Shown here piece by piece: positions 22,483 to 34,118 of a stretch of DNA of 64,000 bases. The translations under genes and the position numbers were made by a program. Source of the stretch: Cylicocyclus nassatus (taxonomy: Eukaryota > Nematoda > Chromadorea > Rhabditida > Strongylidae). Numbering within the stretch: the stretch's first letter is position 1; each line of letters begins with the position of its first letter. The stretch lies in the NCBI GenBank assembly GCA_958299035.1, contig CATQJL010000305.1, positions 67,982,792 to 68,046,791 on the forward strand, read 5' to 3'. A model generated the notes under the pieces. The model was not told the DNA's origin, ran no database searches, and was given only the letters and a program-made list of their open reading frames with translations.

Positions 22483-23843
22483 TCACAATTTTACATAGTC
22501 CTTCCAAAGCATAGTCGCAGTCGAATCGACATTTTGCAGAATGATTTCTAAGTCCAAAGTTTGCAACTCGTGCAGCTGTATGGAACTGATCTTGCGTTTT
22601 CCTTCCAGCCATTCCTTAACGGTAAAACTTCAATTGTATAAAAGCATTTTTTGAAAGGAAAACCTTAAGCTATTTGGATGAGGCAAATGTCGCGATTTGC
22701 TCACGTTCCTCTAATATAACCTCCTTACCAATACAAGCTTATTGATGACTTCAGATGTTATGTCAGGTGCACTGATGGAAATCTCTTCTGCTGCAAGGCG
22801 AACAAGCTGATTGTCTGTCATCGCTACCTTCTGGTCAATTGAGATTTTTTGGGCGCATCGAACCTAAAGCGAATAAATATATAAGGCCAGTTGTTTCTCA
22901 CACGGTTATCCTACAATTTCATGGTCAAACAATTCAGAACCACGAAAGAGTTCCGTTGTTCCACTTCCCATGACGACTGACACTCCGCATCCAGGTTTCA
23001 AAAATCTCAGAAATTCAGCGATGATCAAGGGTTCGTTGTTAGTACACATCGTAAAATTTTCCCTAGCTATTTTCTGCGAAGACGATTGCTCTGCTAGAAC
23101 AGCCTGTAAGTCCGCATTTGGTGAACGCTGAAAGGATCACTTTGTCTTGTCAGTAAATTCATATTCATATGGAACCCAACTATTGAAATGGTCGTTGCTT
23201 GAATATCCAAAACTCTGGAAAGCCAGAATATAGCTTTCGTTGCTGCAGTAATGGTGTTTGAGCTGTATTTTATACCTGGTCGCTTGCAAAACTTTCCTTT
23301 TTTAGACATTAGTCTAAAACGATATTGGTGAATCTGAGATAGCGCAAAAACGTATTTCAAACCTCTGCACACAGCATCCTTCCTCATTGTCTTTTACAAA
23401 TATCAGTGGATAATCATGTACAAATTTCAGACTTGCTCCAGGATCGCGCCAATATATGTGTAACTTCACACCATCGTGATTTTTTGCGAGTTTACGCTAA
23501 AAAGGTCTGCTATCTTTGCCTCTTAGATAAAAAGTTCTAAGCTAGTCTCAAAACAGCTATTTGCATATGTATAAAATTAGGATTTACGGATTAGTACCTG
23601 ATTCTTGGAAGCTGAGTACGCCACATCTTCAAGATGCAGGTCGACCTTCGGTTTTATCTTGCGTACCAAGTCGTAGCATTCCTTATTCAGAAACATGATG
23701 CGTCTCAGTGTTGGAAATGTGAGGTATTTCAAGATGTAAAGCTTGACATCGACGGGAAAGTCACCCCATCGATGGAACTCGAGCAGGAGATCATCAAAAA
23801 GGTCGTACACGACATCAAACATGAGACCCGTACCTTCTGCCAT
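22483..23843 (-). CDS. F-box / FTH-domain protein, six exons, intact
   Basis: Exons are 23598-23843, 23363-23496, 23181-23313, 22915-23127, 22729-22863 and 22483-22614. Together they make 993 bases, an unbroken frame of 330 residues plus TGA. All introns are GT-AG and short, and phases match throughout. Residues about 26-70 (DFPVDVKLYILKYLTFPTLR, followed by FLNKECYDLV) are an F-box, which binds Skp1 in SCF ubiquitin ligases. The C-terminal half (for example AEEISISAPDITSEVINKLV, then EWLEGKRKI) fits the FTH/DUF38 substrate-side domain of the nematode FBXA family. Such genes are numerous and fast-evolving in nematodes, and some act in immune or stress responses. The donor of intron 3 (GTTGGG) is unusual. 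Without that intron an in-frame stop would occur, so this junction should be confirmed by RNA. Confidence 0.8.
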
Positions 23844-24197
23844 AACTGCAAAATAAATTTAAGATTTCTGTCTTGGGGTATGATTGATGTAAATCTCCGT
23901 TTTTATGAGAAGTTTATGTATAAGAAGAATGCTCGCTGTGCTTTTGCTTATGCTTTTGCTTTCAATCTGTGATGTAAAGGAAGACGCGTTTTAAATTATG
24001 TTGACTTCTCGGCTTTTGAGCATGAGTTACTTACTACAATATCATCTTTCATTCAAAAAAGGCAAGGCTAATCAATACTTCAAGCGTGTCATTGAAATTC
24101 ACGACAATGATGTTTGGTCGCACTTGGAGACAGCGGATGCAGGATAAACCCAAACAGCCCATTTTACAACTGCTGCACAGGCTTTCAATTCTATGTA

Positions 24198-24829
24198 CAA
24201 AGGCTCCCAAAAAGCGTGGATACTATTTGATTGTTAATAACTCTCTTGTCATGAGATATCTTCAGAAGCTTTAAGCAAAGTTAGATTTGAGTGTAGAGAA
24301 AATTGTCGCTCTTCATTTGTTTGGATTTACTGTAGGAACTTTTCAAACGTTTTCGTGCCATGGAGGGTCACATTTTGGCTCAGAAAAGAAACAAACGACT
24401 TAGAAAGCCTCACACTAGGCTAATGGGGGTTGCGGATTCTATATATGAGGTTTGCATCTTATTAAGATGCTTTCCTGGATAATTACGCCAGGTAAGCAAT
24501 AGCAGCCGTTTCACCGACGTTGCTTGAAAAAATGTGATTACAGTGTCTAAAAGCTTTACAATCTTCACAAAGTTGAGTATTAAACTCCGCATCCATGAAA
24601 AACCTATTACATAATTTTGGATTTTTTCGAAATTACTTGAAATGGCAGCTTTTCGCAGTGACGCCATATGGCGGAAGTTTCTACCGTAGCTTCGCAGAAT
24701 GAAGAGCGATCGATGAGACGTTTTATACTGAAAATCTAAGTTGAAGTCAGCTTTACGAATGGTACCTAAAGCTTTTCGGAAGAGTTCTTGACAAGAGAGT
24801 GTGACAACCAACGTTTCTGGGACACCCTG
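24198..24829. mobile_element. Degraded mariner-type hairpin element (CAGGGTGTCC ends), copy 1
   Basis: The right end reads CTGGGACACCCTG. The left end, after a TA dinucleotide at 24196, is a decayed match (CAAAGGCTCCCAAAAAG). The arms share CTCTCTTGTCA, GCTTTA and a CTTCATT / ACGGTAGAAAC region in inverted order. The same arm sequence is found in the better preserved element at 32821-33497. The minus-strand open frame at 24410-24811 is arm sequence and not a gene. Confidence 0.65.
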
Positions 24830-25158
24830 TCTATCGCCGATTCGTTAACCGCACGGAGTGTTCAAACGTTAAGGATCACGGGCGACGCGGCTGAAACGTG
24901 TAGAGAGAGCACGACTTGTACAACGGCAAGTTTGTACTTGAGCAAGCGTTTTACCTCGCGGCGCGGACTCCGCAGTGATGTCAAGTCCGTGCGTCAACAA
25001 ATCGACGATATGCCCTCTATACCAAACACTGTCAGGAAAGGCTTTTGATTTCGGATATTTTATGTTCTTTCCTGTTTGATGCTTACATAGAAAATTGAGG
25101 CAATTGGACGTAGAGACTTGAAGAAGCAGATAGACATGGCGCAAAGGAAAAAATTTTT

Positions 25159-26119
25159 GGCGGCGCTATTCCACATTAGTTGACCCAAAATTGAAAATAG
25201 TGAGTTCCCTAAAACTTCGTCTAGGGAGATTTTTTGGTACGCTGAACACGAATATGATGTTTATTTCGTGCGACAGCGTCATCTGGTTGAGTGACGGTAG
25301 GATGACGGTAGGGGTCGAAATCACGGATTTGCCCGAAACTTCGTCTAGAGGGGTTACTCGGCCCGCTGATGCTGAATATCACATTAGTTTTGTACCGTAG
25401 CGTCATTTTCTCAGGTTACGGTGGGTATACGGTAGGGGGTCAAAATCTCAGAATAAGCTGTAACTTCGCACTTAGGGCTTACTCGACATGCTGATTAGAA
25501 ATGTCACACTTTCTCCGCACGAAAACGTCTACGCATGGTCACGGTAGGTTTACGGTAGGGGTCAAAATCACAAATCGGCAAATGTATCTTTTCCCTGTGC
25601 TTTGCTTAAGCAAAAGCCGCAGCAGGGTGTGTAGCGCGCGGCGGTGGTCGTTTGTGCAAAGCTTCACGATCGTCCGAATCGCCGTACCTCGCTTCAGGCA
25701 GAACTATGTTTTACACCCGTTACTGTGTCGCTACCGTAACCCGAATGACGCTACGGTTCAAAACCAATGTGATATTGGCATCAGCGGGCCGAATAACCCC
25801 TCTGGTGCCAAGTTTAGGGCAAATTCGTGATTTTGACCCTTTACTGTAGTCCTACCGTACTCCACCGGATGGCGCTGTCGCATGAAATAAACATCATATT
25901 CGTGTTCAGCATGCCAAATAATCCCTCTATACCAAGTTTCGGACAAGTTCGTGATTTTGACCCGCTACCGTAATCCTACCGTAACTCCACTGGATGGCGC
26001 TGTCGCACGAAATAAACATCATATTCGTGTTCAGCATACCAACCCCCCACCCCCTTAGACAAAGTTTTAACGAAATTCACGATTTTCATTTTTTGGGTCA
26101 ACTAATGCGGAATAGTGCC
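25159..26119. mobile_element. Foldback element whose arms are tandem ~125-130-bp units
   Basis: The ends carry the inverted pair CATTAGTTGACCCAAAA and TTTTGGGTCAACTAATG, with GCTATTCC / GGAATAG outside. The left arm (25205-25580) is about three tandem units, each with ACTTCG, a TGCTGA/ACGCTGA block, a GCGTCA block and GGTAGGGGTCAAAATCAC. The right arm (about 25690-26095) holds about three units in inverted orientation. Open frames within it on both strands are by-products. It lies downstream of gene 26553-31243 and has no transposase. Confidence 0.75.
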
Positions 26120-26552
26120 AATTTCGTTATGGTGCGCTGCGCTCCTTGAGCAATAGAAGACAAACTCATTTCTTGTAGTGACGCGATATATGAACTTACT
26201 GCAGAATTGAAAAGTAGCAGGCTACAAAGCTCATACGGAATTAATGTGTAAACGCAAAAATGCAAAAAAAAAGGCAGATGGAGAATAAAGTCCCGATGAA
26301 ATTTGAGGATTTCAACTTCTGAAAATCGTTGAAGATACAATGATCTTATTTGTTGCGACAGCATATATAAAGTCATTGTTTTCAGCCTTTATTGCACAAC
26401 TATATATTAGCATTACGCAACCCTCATGTCTTGGATTGTGTTTGCACGAAAGAAGAACTGACGGACGTGCAATGTAGCATACGTATTGTGCAAGTACAGA
26501 ATCAATCAATGCGCCCGTGATTCGTCATGACTGCTGCCTACCGCGAAATGAC

Positions 26553-29500
26553 TCACATAATAGCAGGTAGATTATAAGCAGCAGAGAAAGTTTTGTGCAT
26601 GATCAGACCGCTGATTTCATTCATAACTTGCATACGGGCCCATAGCGCTTTCTCAGGATAGAGACCTTTTCTTGTGCATCCATCTGCGCAGCACTTCTGC
26701 ACACCGACACAATCCACATCAGGTGAACATCGATGGACGAGACTAAAGATAAGGAGACGTTAACTCTTATAGCCAAATGAGCTTATGTCCAACTTGAAGA
26801 AGCTTACGGTTGTCCGCTGCACTGCCTGTGATTTAAATAGGGGCAAACGCCGGGTTTCACCTCAGGCTTCTTTTCTTCTGCCTCTCCTACTATTGATAAT
26901 GGAGATGCCTCTGAAAATGAAGCTTGTGAAAATGAGTTTAATAGAGTGCTATGCAATAGATACGATAAAACGCTCCAAATATGACCAGAAAGCTCAGAAA
27001 AGCGCTGAAAACACTAATCTTCTCAGACTTCTAGGAGACTGCGCAAACTTCTTGCGCTATAAGCACTCTCCCCCTTGAAAATATTAGGTTACAACATAAG
27101 TCGTGTACCAAAATTTTTTTGAAGATCCGCAAAAGCCTCCTCATTCAGTCCGTTCGATGTACAATACCGCTCACGAAACGAACACAAAGTCCGTGAAGTC
27201 GCGAAATTTCGAGAAATCTCGGGAATTTTGCACGCCTTGCGAGCGGTATTGTATTAGAAGATATGTGGCGGCTTTATAAGGCAGTAAAAATTTAGTTGGA
27301 AGATGAGCCTTGCACGAAAATTCTTTGAAAAATTATTCAGAAATGCTTAGGCAACATTTCAATCTCTGAAATTTCATCTTTGATTTCGATCGGTAAAAAT
27401 GCTGGAAGATCCAGCAGCCTCCAGTTTGACTTTTGGTTCACGTTTCATGACCTACACTTTTTCTGAAATGAGTTGGCGCTAACTGCATCTCCCTGCGAAA
27501 ATTTATAATTTTCAAATTTCTCTTTCCGGTTTTTTTTGTTCGGATTAGAATTTCTAGTATGCATGAAAACACTACATATTTCACAGATTGAAATGGTTGC
27601 CTAAGCATTTTCAGACTAATTTTACATACCGCATCCATCGTAGCAATATTTCTGGCTACTTGAACAATCGTCATCAGCTCGACAATCAAATTTGCAAATA
27701 TCTGGTCCATCTTCATGAACAGCTCGACTAGGATCTGGACAGCAAGTTCCCATTGAAGAGATGCCGGCCTTAAACCACGCTTTACTGAGAGGATCTCCAG
27801 AAAAATACGAAGATATTACTTGGTGGCATCAGAAGTGTGATGGACAATGGTTTTTAGAGCTGTATGTTTCAACTACTCCTACAACAGAGATGGATGGCTC
27901 TCCACGGGGCACAGGTTGACAACACCTAAATTTGTAGCTTAAGGATGGTGGATAGAAGAAATACAGCTTTTTCTCAGACAGTCGACGGCATACCTCCGGA
28001 GCAGAAATGGCCGAGCCGCGGGGTTTACCCAGCTGGGGATTGCCACTCGTGCCCCGAAGCCCTCCCATTTGTGCTTCGGAGACCTCCCATTTGTGCTCCG
28101 GAGCCCTGCCATTTTCTGCTCCGGAGGTGTCTCAAATCTAGCGCACTCGCGGCGGGCAGATCTCTCCGCCGCGGCTCTCCCAAATCTGGCGTACCTCCGG
28201 AGCAAAGATGGCGTACCTCCGGAGCAGATCCGGAGAAGGGCACTCGCCTGCCGGTGACGTCACCTACAAGAAGGGACCGCCCCCTCGCCCAGCTCTCAAT
28301 GGTCAATTGGGTCCGCCGCGGCTCTGCTAGATTTCGACTGTCCGCCGCGACTACGGCACCAACTGTCTGAGTTGAAGGTTCGGAGAACTGTCATATGAAA
28401 TACTATCAGCTCTTTTCAGGTCCCCTTCTATAAACTCTGTTAGAAATAGAGTTTTTCTTGCAAATCGTCGCAAGCGATCACATCTTGGTTGAGGAGGACA
28501 AATCTCTGTTTCAGAACAGCTCACAGCTGTCATGATGCAGAAACTGCCTTGGGGACATTTTATCTGGAAATTCTTCCAGGATGAAACCCGGTTTAGTTGA
28601 AGACCAACCTCTGCGCAGGGGTTCCTACACTGACACAATGGGCATTCGTTCACTTCCTTTCCTAAGTCGTAAGGGCAGGATGTACGGCAATTCATCGGAG
28701 AAGCTCAACTCTGAAGGGTGCTCATTGTAGATTTACACTGAGAAATATGAAATGCCTCACTTTCACTTAGGGGCGTCATTGACTCACAAAAGTCAGTAAA
28801 GATTCACAAGTTCGGAGCACACGGTTATCAGTTATCAAGACCGCCCTCTTCCTCTCCCAGTATTTCTTACAAAAGCAATGAATGGTAGAAATTCTGAGAA
28901 AAACCTTGAATTGCTAACTTACAAGAATGAGCTGTTCGCACCAATACATAAACGATGATATTCTAGAGTTTAGAAGGTGGCATAACCAGAATTTATTACT
29001 TCATTGGTGTCCAATTTTATTGAGGAACAACCCAAGGATTCTAAATGCAGTTTAATTTACGCGCTTCCCTATGTCGAAGGTGAAGGGTTCTAAAAATCCG
29101 AAAATCCGGATGCATATGGAATCTACGGTATTATTTTAGATTTGACGCTGTGCTTTTGATTTTCTGTAATTTTTTCCGTTATCATTCTGTTTGTCGATTG
29201 CTTATTGAATATTTCATCACTTCAACCAATACACATGAGGCTTCATGAGCTACTAATATTAGGTGTCCCGAAAGTTTTGTCCGTTTTTTCATCGCTTACT
29301 GAAACTCACAGAACACCAATCCATAGACGAATTAGGAACTATATGATTTAGATTTTTATCCTCTTTCTAATAGCTACATTTGCTCTTTGATCTACTCTGT
29401 CTTGCAATGCTATTGTCATGGCTTTTTGAGCACCTCAGCAGTAACGCCAAAACGCCAAAAATTTTAGCCTGTTGTTTTCAAAGAACGATGGTAACTGTTA

Positions 29501-31243
29501 TGTAGAGCAATTTAGCTACATTGTACTCATTTTAGATTACATGGAACAAGTTTGCAAGTTCGTTATAATTATTTATGTAAAAACCGAGGGTTCTTGATTA
29601 CGTTTACCACGTAAAAGTAACGAAGATCCCCAAAAGCTGCTTTTTCAAAGCAAATCAAACTTGGTTATGTTGCATAAATAATGTTTAATAAGAATCATGT
29701 TTCAGTTCGCAGAAACTTCAAAAGCTTTCTTATATTTGCTGCAGTTGCAAACCTTCTCAAAACTTTAGAATGAAATTTCTAAAAAATTAGCATAACTTGG
29801 AGCAGAAAAAATTGACGGGTGGAGAATTTTGGCGATTACAACAGAAGTATACAAGATTTTGGTTCGAAAGTACATCCATGAGAAAGGAAAGGAAAAGCTG
29901 CATCGAATGGATGTTAGAACTCATCCAGGTCTTTATTGCGCGTGGCTCTATAGTGGTTTGAAAAAACGGACAAAACTTTCGAGACAACCTAATATTAGGA
30001 TGGGTGGAAACGAGAGCTAGAATATTCTACCTGAATGGTCATATTTTCCCTTATGATTACCTCGTTTCAACTTCCGTGTTTCGTAAATTTCGGCTGTAAG
30101 GGCTTCATGAAAACAAGCTGAAAAAAGGGCTGTAGCTCAACAGAGAGGAATGCAAAACCATAAATATAAATGAGAAAATCTTTTAAAAAATTCGCGAGTT
30201 GTCCCTACAGGATAAAAACACTGTGTGGAGCGTCCAACACGACAACATCCTTTCATTTCAGGACACTCATCATCAGATTCACAAAGTGAAGGGCAATTTG
30301 TGATTTTCTCGATGAGAGATTTTTGCATAGATGATCGGCAGTCATAGTCAAGGAAGACCTGTTTCCTCGTAGACAGCATACCTAAGATATGTTCGGCCAC
30401 TCTAGCAACTCTTATAAATGTTGCAGATAAACTTTTGTTCGATATCTGGCATCGGGAAAGAGCACTTCAATGAGAGTTGTGGAATTTTGCTTATTACTTT
30501 GTCTTATAGGAACACGACACTAATTTTTATTCCGATCTTTCCCGATAATTAATAATAGTGAATGATTGAAATTTGATACTAATAGCTCCAAACTACTTTC
30601 CCACAAAAAGTCATGGATGAAAAATAGAGGGAAATTTTTTCTTAAAGATTTTTATGCTCAAATGGCAATTTTCTAGCCAGTTAATAATATCTTTATGATT
30701 CATGATTCACTTCGCGACCCAAATTCTTTTTTTGCAGTATTTTCGTTGTGTCTTGCAACAAACTTTATTTTCGCAAACATAGGCATAGAATTCTGGTGTT
30801 AAGCAGACCAGCCGCAGTACGCATACTAATTGAGTGTTTTCCATCGTAATCTTTTCCTATGCGAGCCTTTTGAAAATGTTTCCTCGTCGCTCATAATCCA
30901 CCTGCGCCTTTTGTAAAAAATGCAGAAACAGGAAGGGACGTACCTGTATTATAGAGGGCAACATCTTCCGGTAGGATTTTTTTTGTGATGCAGTGGAATT
31001 GAGCAAAATTTGGCAATTCTATCGGGTAACAGGTAAATCCAAAGCAGCATTTGCCTTTAAAAAATGAAATTTGAAAATTCAAAATTTGAAGCTGTAACTT
31101 TCTGGATTACCGTTTGCACAATCAAGGTCTGTTCTGCATGTAGATGAACATCTTGCTTCCTTCAAAGGCATAACAGCTGAGCACTCGGCTCGTTTTGAAA
31201 TTTTAGGCCCTCCACAACAAAATCCAAGCCCTCCATAGCCAAC
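26553..31243 (-). CDS. Secreted-type multi-WAP / antistasin-like protein (5' end unresolved)
   Basis: Eight exons keep phase from 31243 to a TGA at 26553: 31111-31243, 30944-31054, 30209-30381, 28923-28962, 28482-28703, 27630-27818, 26808-26910 and 26553-26742. They encode 386 residues. Exons 1-2 form a WAP-like domain (CSSTCRTDLDC + GKCCFGFTC). Exon 3 holds a second (NCPSLCESDDECPEMKGCC). Exon 5 has an antistasin-like CPLCQCRNPC, then a Cys-rich SFCIMTAVSC. Exon 6 starts a third WAP (GTCCPDPSR, CKFDCRADDDC). Exons 7-8 form a fourth (GVCPYLNHRQC + DVDCVGVQKCCADGC). These folds usually inhibit extracellular proteases or act as antimicrobials. The 40-bp exon is supported only by phase and splice signals, and the donor at 28481 (GTGATC) is weak. 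The signal-peptide exon is not found; a candidate lies at about 31270-31505. Introns hold elements at 27162, 27973 and 29259. Confidence 0.7.
27162..27251. mobile_element. 90-bp palindromic miniature element
   Basis: The ends read CAATACCGCTC and GAGCGGTATTG, flanked on both sides by TA (27160-27161, 27252-27253). The TA duplication and perfect short inverted ends fit a Tc1/mariner-mobilised miniature element. It sits in an intron of the multi-WAP gene. Confidence 0.75.
27973..28371. mobile_element. 399-bp GC-rich element with CTCAGACAGT ends
   Basis: The ends are CTCAGACAGT and ACTGTCTGAG. The interior is strikingly GC-rich against an AT-rich background and repeats CTCCGGAGCA(A/G)AAATGG-type units and CCGCCGCGG in both orientations. 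Several open frames on both strands (for example 27945-28370) are a result of this composition. It lies in an intron of the multi-WAP gene. The terminal word resembles that of the CTCAGA elements at 57660, 58394 and 59007. Confidence 0.7.
29259..29992. mobile_element. 734-bp mariner-type non-autonomous element
   Basis: The ends are TTAGGTGTCCCGAAAGTTTT and a near-exact complement (ACTTTCGAGACAACCTAA), each flanked by a TA duplication (29257-29258 and 29993-29994). TTAGGTG ends with TA targets are typical of mariner. There is no transposase catalytic frame; the open frame at 29829-30020 covers part of the right end only. It lies in an intron of the multi-WAP gene. Confidence 0.8.
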
Positions 31244-31797
31244 CTAAAATAAACTCAATCTTTTCCACACAACTAACTTTTGGCTTTGACGCAGAGAGCT
31301 GAGATTTTCGACGCTATTGGGTGAATCCCCGGATCCATGGTCATGGTCGTGGATATAATTCGAGTGGCGAACACTGTGATGCGCGCCTTCTCTACTCCAG
31401 GACCGGACTGTGCCCTCTCTCATTGCTGCGCTAGCCGTAATTACGGATAAAATTGGTTCTGTCGCATGCGAAACATGTAGTAACAACAGAAAACTTTTCT
31501 TGTGTTCTTCTTAGCGTGATAGATATAGTGATGGATCCATTTGTCTCGTTTTCTTCCGCCCGAATGGAGGGAACGAGAATCAATAGCCGAGGAAGAGGAG
31601 GAGGAGAATCTCAAGCTGTTTATGTAGAAAAGAATCGATCTATTTTTTTATATGAGTTCTTGGTTTATTTCTAACCCATTCTGCATAAATAATGCTTGAA
31701 TTTTTACAATTACCCTCAAATCTTACAGATAAATCCGCTTTTTTTACAAGAAAAAACGCTGAACACTCTCGCACCGCCTAGAATCTTGCAAATAAGT

Positions 31798-31932
31798 CCT
31801 TTCATTGGATAAGTCCGCCTACAGATAAGTCCGGACTTATCTGAAAACGGACTTACTGAAGGGCCTTATTCGAGTCAAAAAAGCGGTATCTGAAGGCGGA
31901 CTCATCTGTAAGCGGACTTATCCAATGAGAGG
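31798..31932. mobile_element. 135-bp hairpin with repeated AAGTCCG
   Basis: Left (CCTTTCATTGGATAAGTCCG) and right (CGGACTTATCCAATGAGAGG) are inverted copies, and the inner part repeats GATAAGTCCG / CGGACTTATC several times. It is too short to encode anything. It is a miniature inverted-repeat element or its remnant. Confidence 0.65.
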
Positions 31933-32117
31933 ATTGATCTGTGAGATTTTAGGGTAATAAATTCTAAAGATAATTTGAAGGGATACAGTTTTGCTTCCAA
32001 TCAGCAGGGATTTTACGAAAAGCTGACGAAATGGGACAGCAAAACTCAAGAAGGAAAAAGTCGGGACGCAAAGAAAAAAAAATGGAAATTCCCATCTTTG
32101 AGTACTAAACATCATTT

Positions 32118-32193
32118 ATTCCCTCCCCCCTCCCTCCCCTCCTCTCCCTCCCCCCTCCCTCCCCTCCTCTCCCCTCTCCCCCCCCCCACCCGC
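32118..32193. repeat. Polypyrimidine (C/T) tract
   Basis: About 75 bases consist almost only of C and T, in CCCTCC / CCTCTCC units that partly repeat in tandem. The complementary strand has G runs able to form quadruplex or triplex structures. Confidence 0.85.
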
Positions 32194-32820
32194 AAAATTC
32201 CCTCTTGTGCGTCCATTCTGCATAGTACCATCCATCAGACTACCATTAGGCTCCAAAAATTCTGGAACCTTCCATTTTGCGAGAAACTTCGTAGTTTACT
32301 GAAGTCTCAGTACATTGGGTTATGAATTATGTGATGGATAAGCAAAGCATAATAAAATTAGGATAATGAAAACAATAATGCAAGTAGATGGCACAGAAAG
32401 TAAGTTTATTCGTTTTTGTGAAAAAAAACTGATTGGCACGCTAAGAAAGAAAACGAACGCAAACCAATATTGATAGCTCTACTAAAAATTATAGCAATCA
32501 TACGAAAAGTTAAAAAATGGAAAACTCGAAGAATCTTCGTGGGATTAAATTCAAAATAAGGCATTACGAGTGTTAAAAAAATGGAGAGCTTGAGCTTCTA
32601 GACCGTTCCAATTTCAATTCTCAATACCTCTTGCAAAAATTTGTGCATTCATCCAAAATTAAGAGTACAGAGCCAGTCTTTTTGGCCAAGTGTAAAAACG
32701 TTGCTAAATCCCACTTAAACACTGCGTCAGCATCTTAAGTACAAATTAAGCTTTGAAGCGGATTTACTTAGTTTTTACTCAGTTGACCTGCTCCTCAGCT
32801 GCTGTATCATAGCTCAAATA

Positions 32821-33497
32821 CAGGGTGTCCGTAAAGTATGTATCTGTTTGATCGTTAATATCTCTCTTCCCAAGAAGTCTTTTGCCTTGCTTCAGGTACC
32901 GTTTTGTAGAGCTGGCTTCAACTTAGATTTGCAGTATAGAACGAATCATCCATCTCTCTTCGTTACTGTAGGATTACGGTAGAAACTCGAAACACATGGT
33001 ATCAATGTGGAAAAAGCTGTCGTTCCAAAATTTCTCAAAAAAATGTGAAAACGTGTGTAGTAGGGTTTTTATGGACGCTGAGTTCAATACTCAACTATTC
33101 ACAAGATTGCGAAGCCTTCTAAACGGTGTAACCGCACTTTTTAGGAACATTAAAAAAATGGCCGCTACCTCTTACCTGGCAGAACTCTTCATTGAAGCAT
33201 CATAACAAGTTGGGAACTTTACAGTTGTAATCAGCAACTCTAATTAGCCTAGTGTAAAAGTTTCCAGGCTGTTTTATTTCATTTCTGACGCAAAATATGG
33301 CCTTTCATGGCTCAAAACCCTCGTTGAAGTTTCCACCATAATGCTACAGTAATGAAGAGAGATGGGTGATTCGCTCCATACTGTAAATCTAAGTTGAAGC
33401 CAGTTTTACAAAACGGTACCTGAAGCAAGGCAAAAGACTTCTTGGGGAAAGAGATATTAACGATCAAACAGTGCATACATACTTTACGGGCACCCGG
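32821..33497. mobile_element. 677-bp mariner-type hairpin element (CAGGGTGTCC ends), copy 2
   Basis: The ends are CAGGGTGTCCGTAAAGTATG and the complement of CCGGGTGCCCGTAAAGTATG, with TA duplications at 32819-32820 and 33498-33499. The arms are about 170 bp and well matched, with an unrelated centre. Copy A lacks it at about 1385, which gives the empty site. There is no transposase. Confidence 0.85.
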
Positions 33498-34118
33498 TAC
33501 ATTGCAATACGTCAATCTTCCCTCCTTATGCCTTCTGAAAAGCAGAAAAAACTCTCAAAACACTTCCGACTAGCTCTAGATAGCGACGAGCTTTCTCCAA
33601 CGCTACCGGTTCTGCGCCTAAAGCAGATCGAGAATTTATAGATTATGAGGGGAAAAGCGAAAGTCGTGAGCGTGTGATGCGCCCCTTAAGAAGATTCGTC
33701 CTCATGTTTCGAATGAATGTGTAGTAGAAGACGGCTATAGTGCACTTGAAGTCATTGGTCTAGCAAGATTTAGAGCTGAGGATGGCTTGATTATACCATA
33801 AAAATGACAAAAAAATGGAAGAGTTAGGAGCTACATATGTTAATCAACATTCATACATCAGATTATGTCTCATTTTGTGCGCAGCAGCCGTTTGAACACA
33901 TTTACGGTTCCTTGTTTTCCACCTAAATAACTCTTCCTTTTCCAATCTTTCCAATATAGCTGGAAATTTCCTGTTTTGCACCTCTTATCATTGCTGCAAA
34001 TGAAACAATCCGCTACTGCATGCTGTATGTCAAGCATCGGTTCTTTATAGGTGCCATAAAATAATCAAAGGACATTGAAACCCTTACTTTATGACACCAG
34101 TGGCCGTGACTGCACTGG

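Larger units (their letters stand above)
31244..32696. other. Upstream region of the multi-WAP gene
   Basis: A minus-strand frame at 31244-31486 (about LLHVSHATEPILSVITASAA, then a His/Ser-rich stretch) could hold the missing first exon. It lacks an ATG in a good place, and its donor does not give the phase needed at 31243. A hydrophobic minus frame at 31918-32115 is another weak candidate for a signal peptide. A hairpin element is at 31798-31932 and a pyrimidine tract at 32118-32193. Confidence 0.35.

Noticed and set aside
24410..24811. 133-codon minus-strand frame as a gene
   Set aside because: It overlaps the right arm of a mariner-type hairpin element also present at 32821-33497.
25200..26100. 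Satellite DNA array
   Set aside because: Only about three units per orientation are present, and they are bounded by inverted ends, so it is a foldback element.
27945..28370. Long open frames on both strands (up to 141 codons)
   Set aside because: They lie inside a GC-rich inverted-repeat element; low stop-codon frequency is due to composition. No domain or splice context was found.
29829..30020. Mariner transposase remnant
   Set aside because: The frame lies within the mariner-type element, but shows no catalytic D/E motif or helix-turn-helix.
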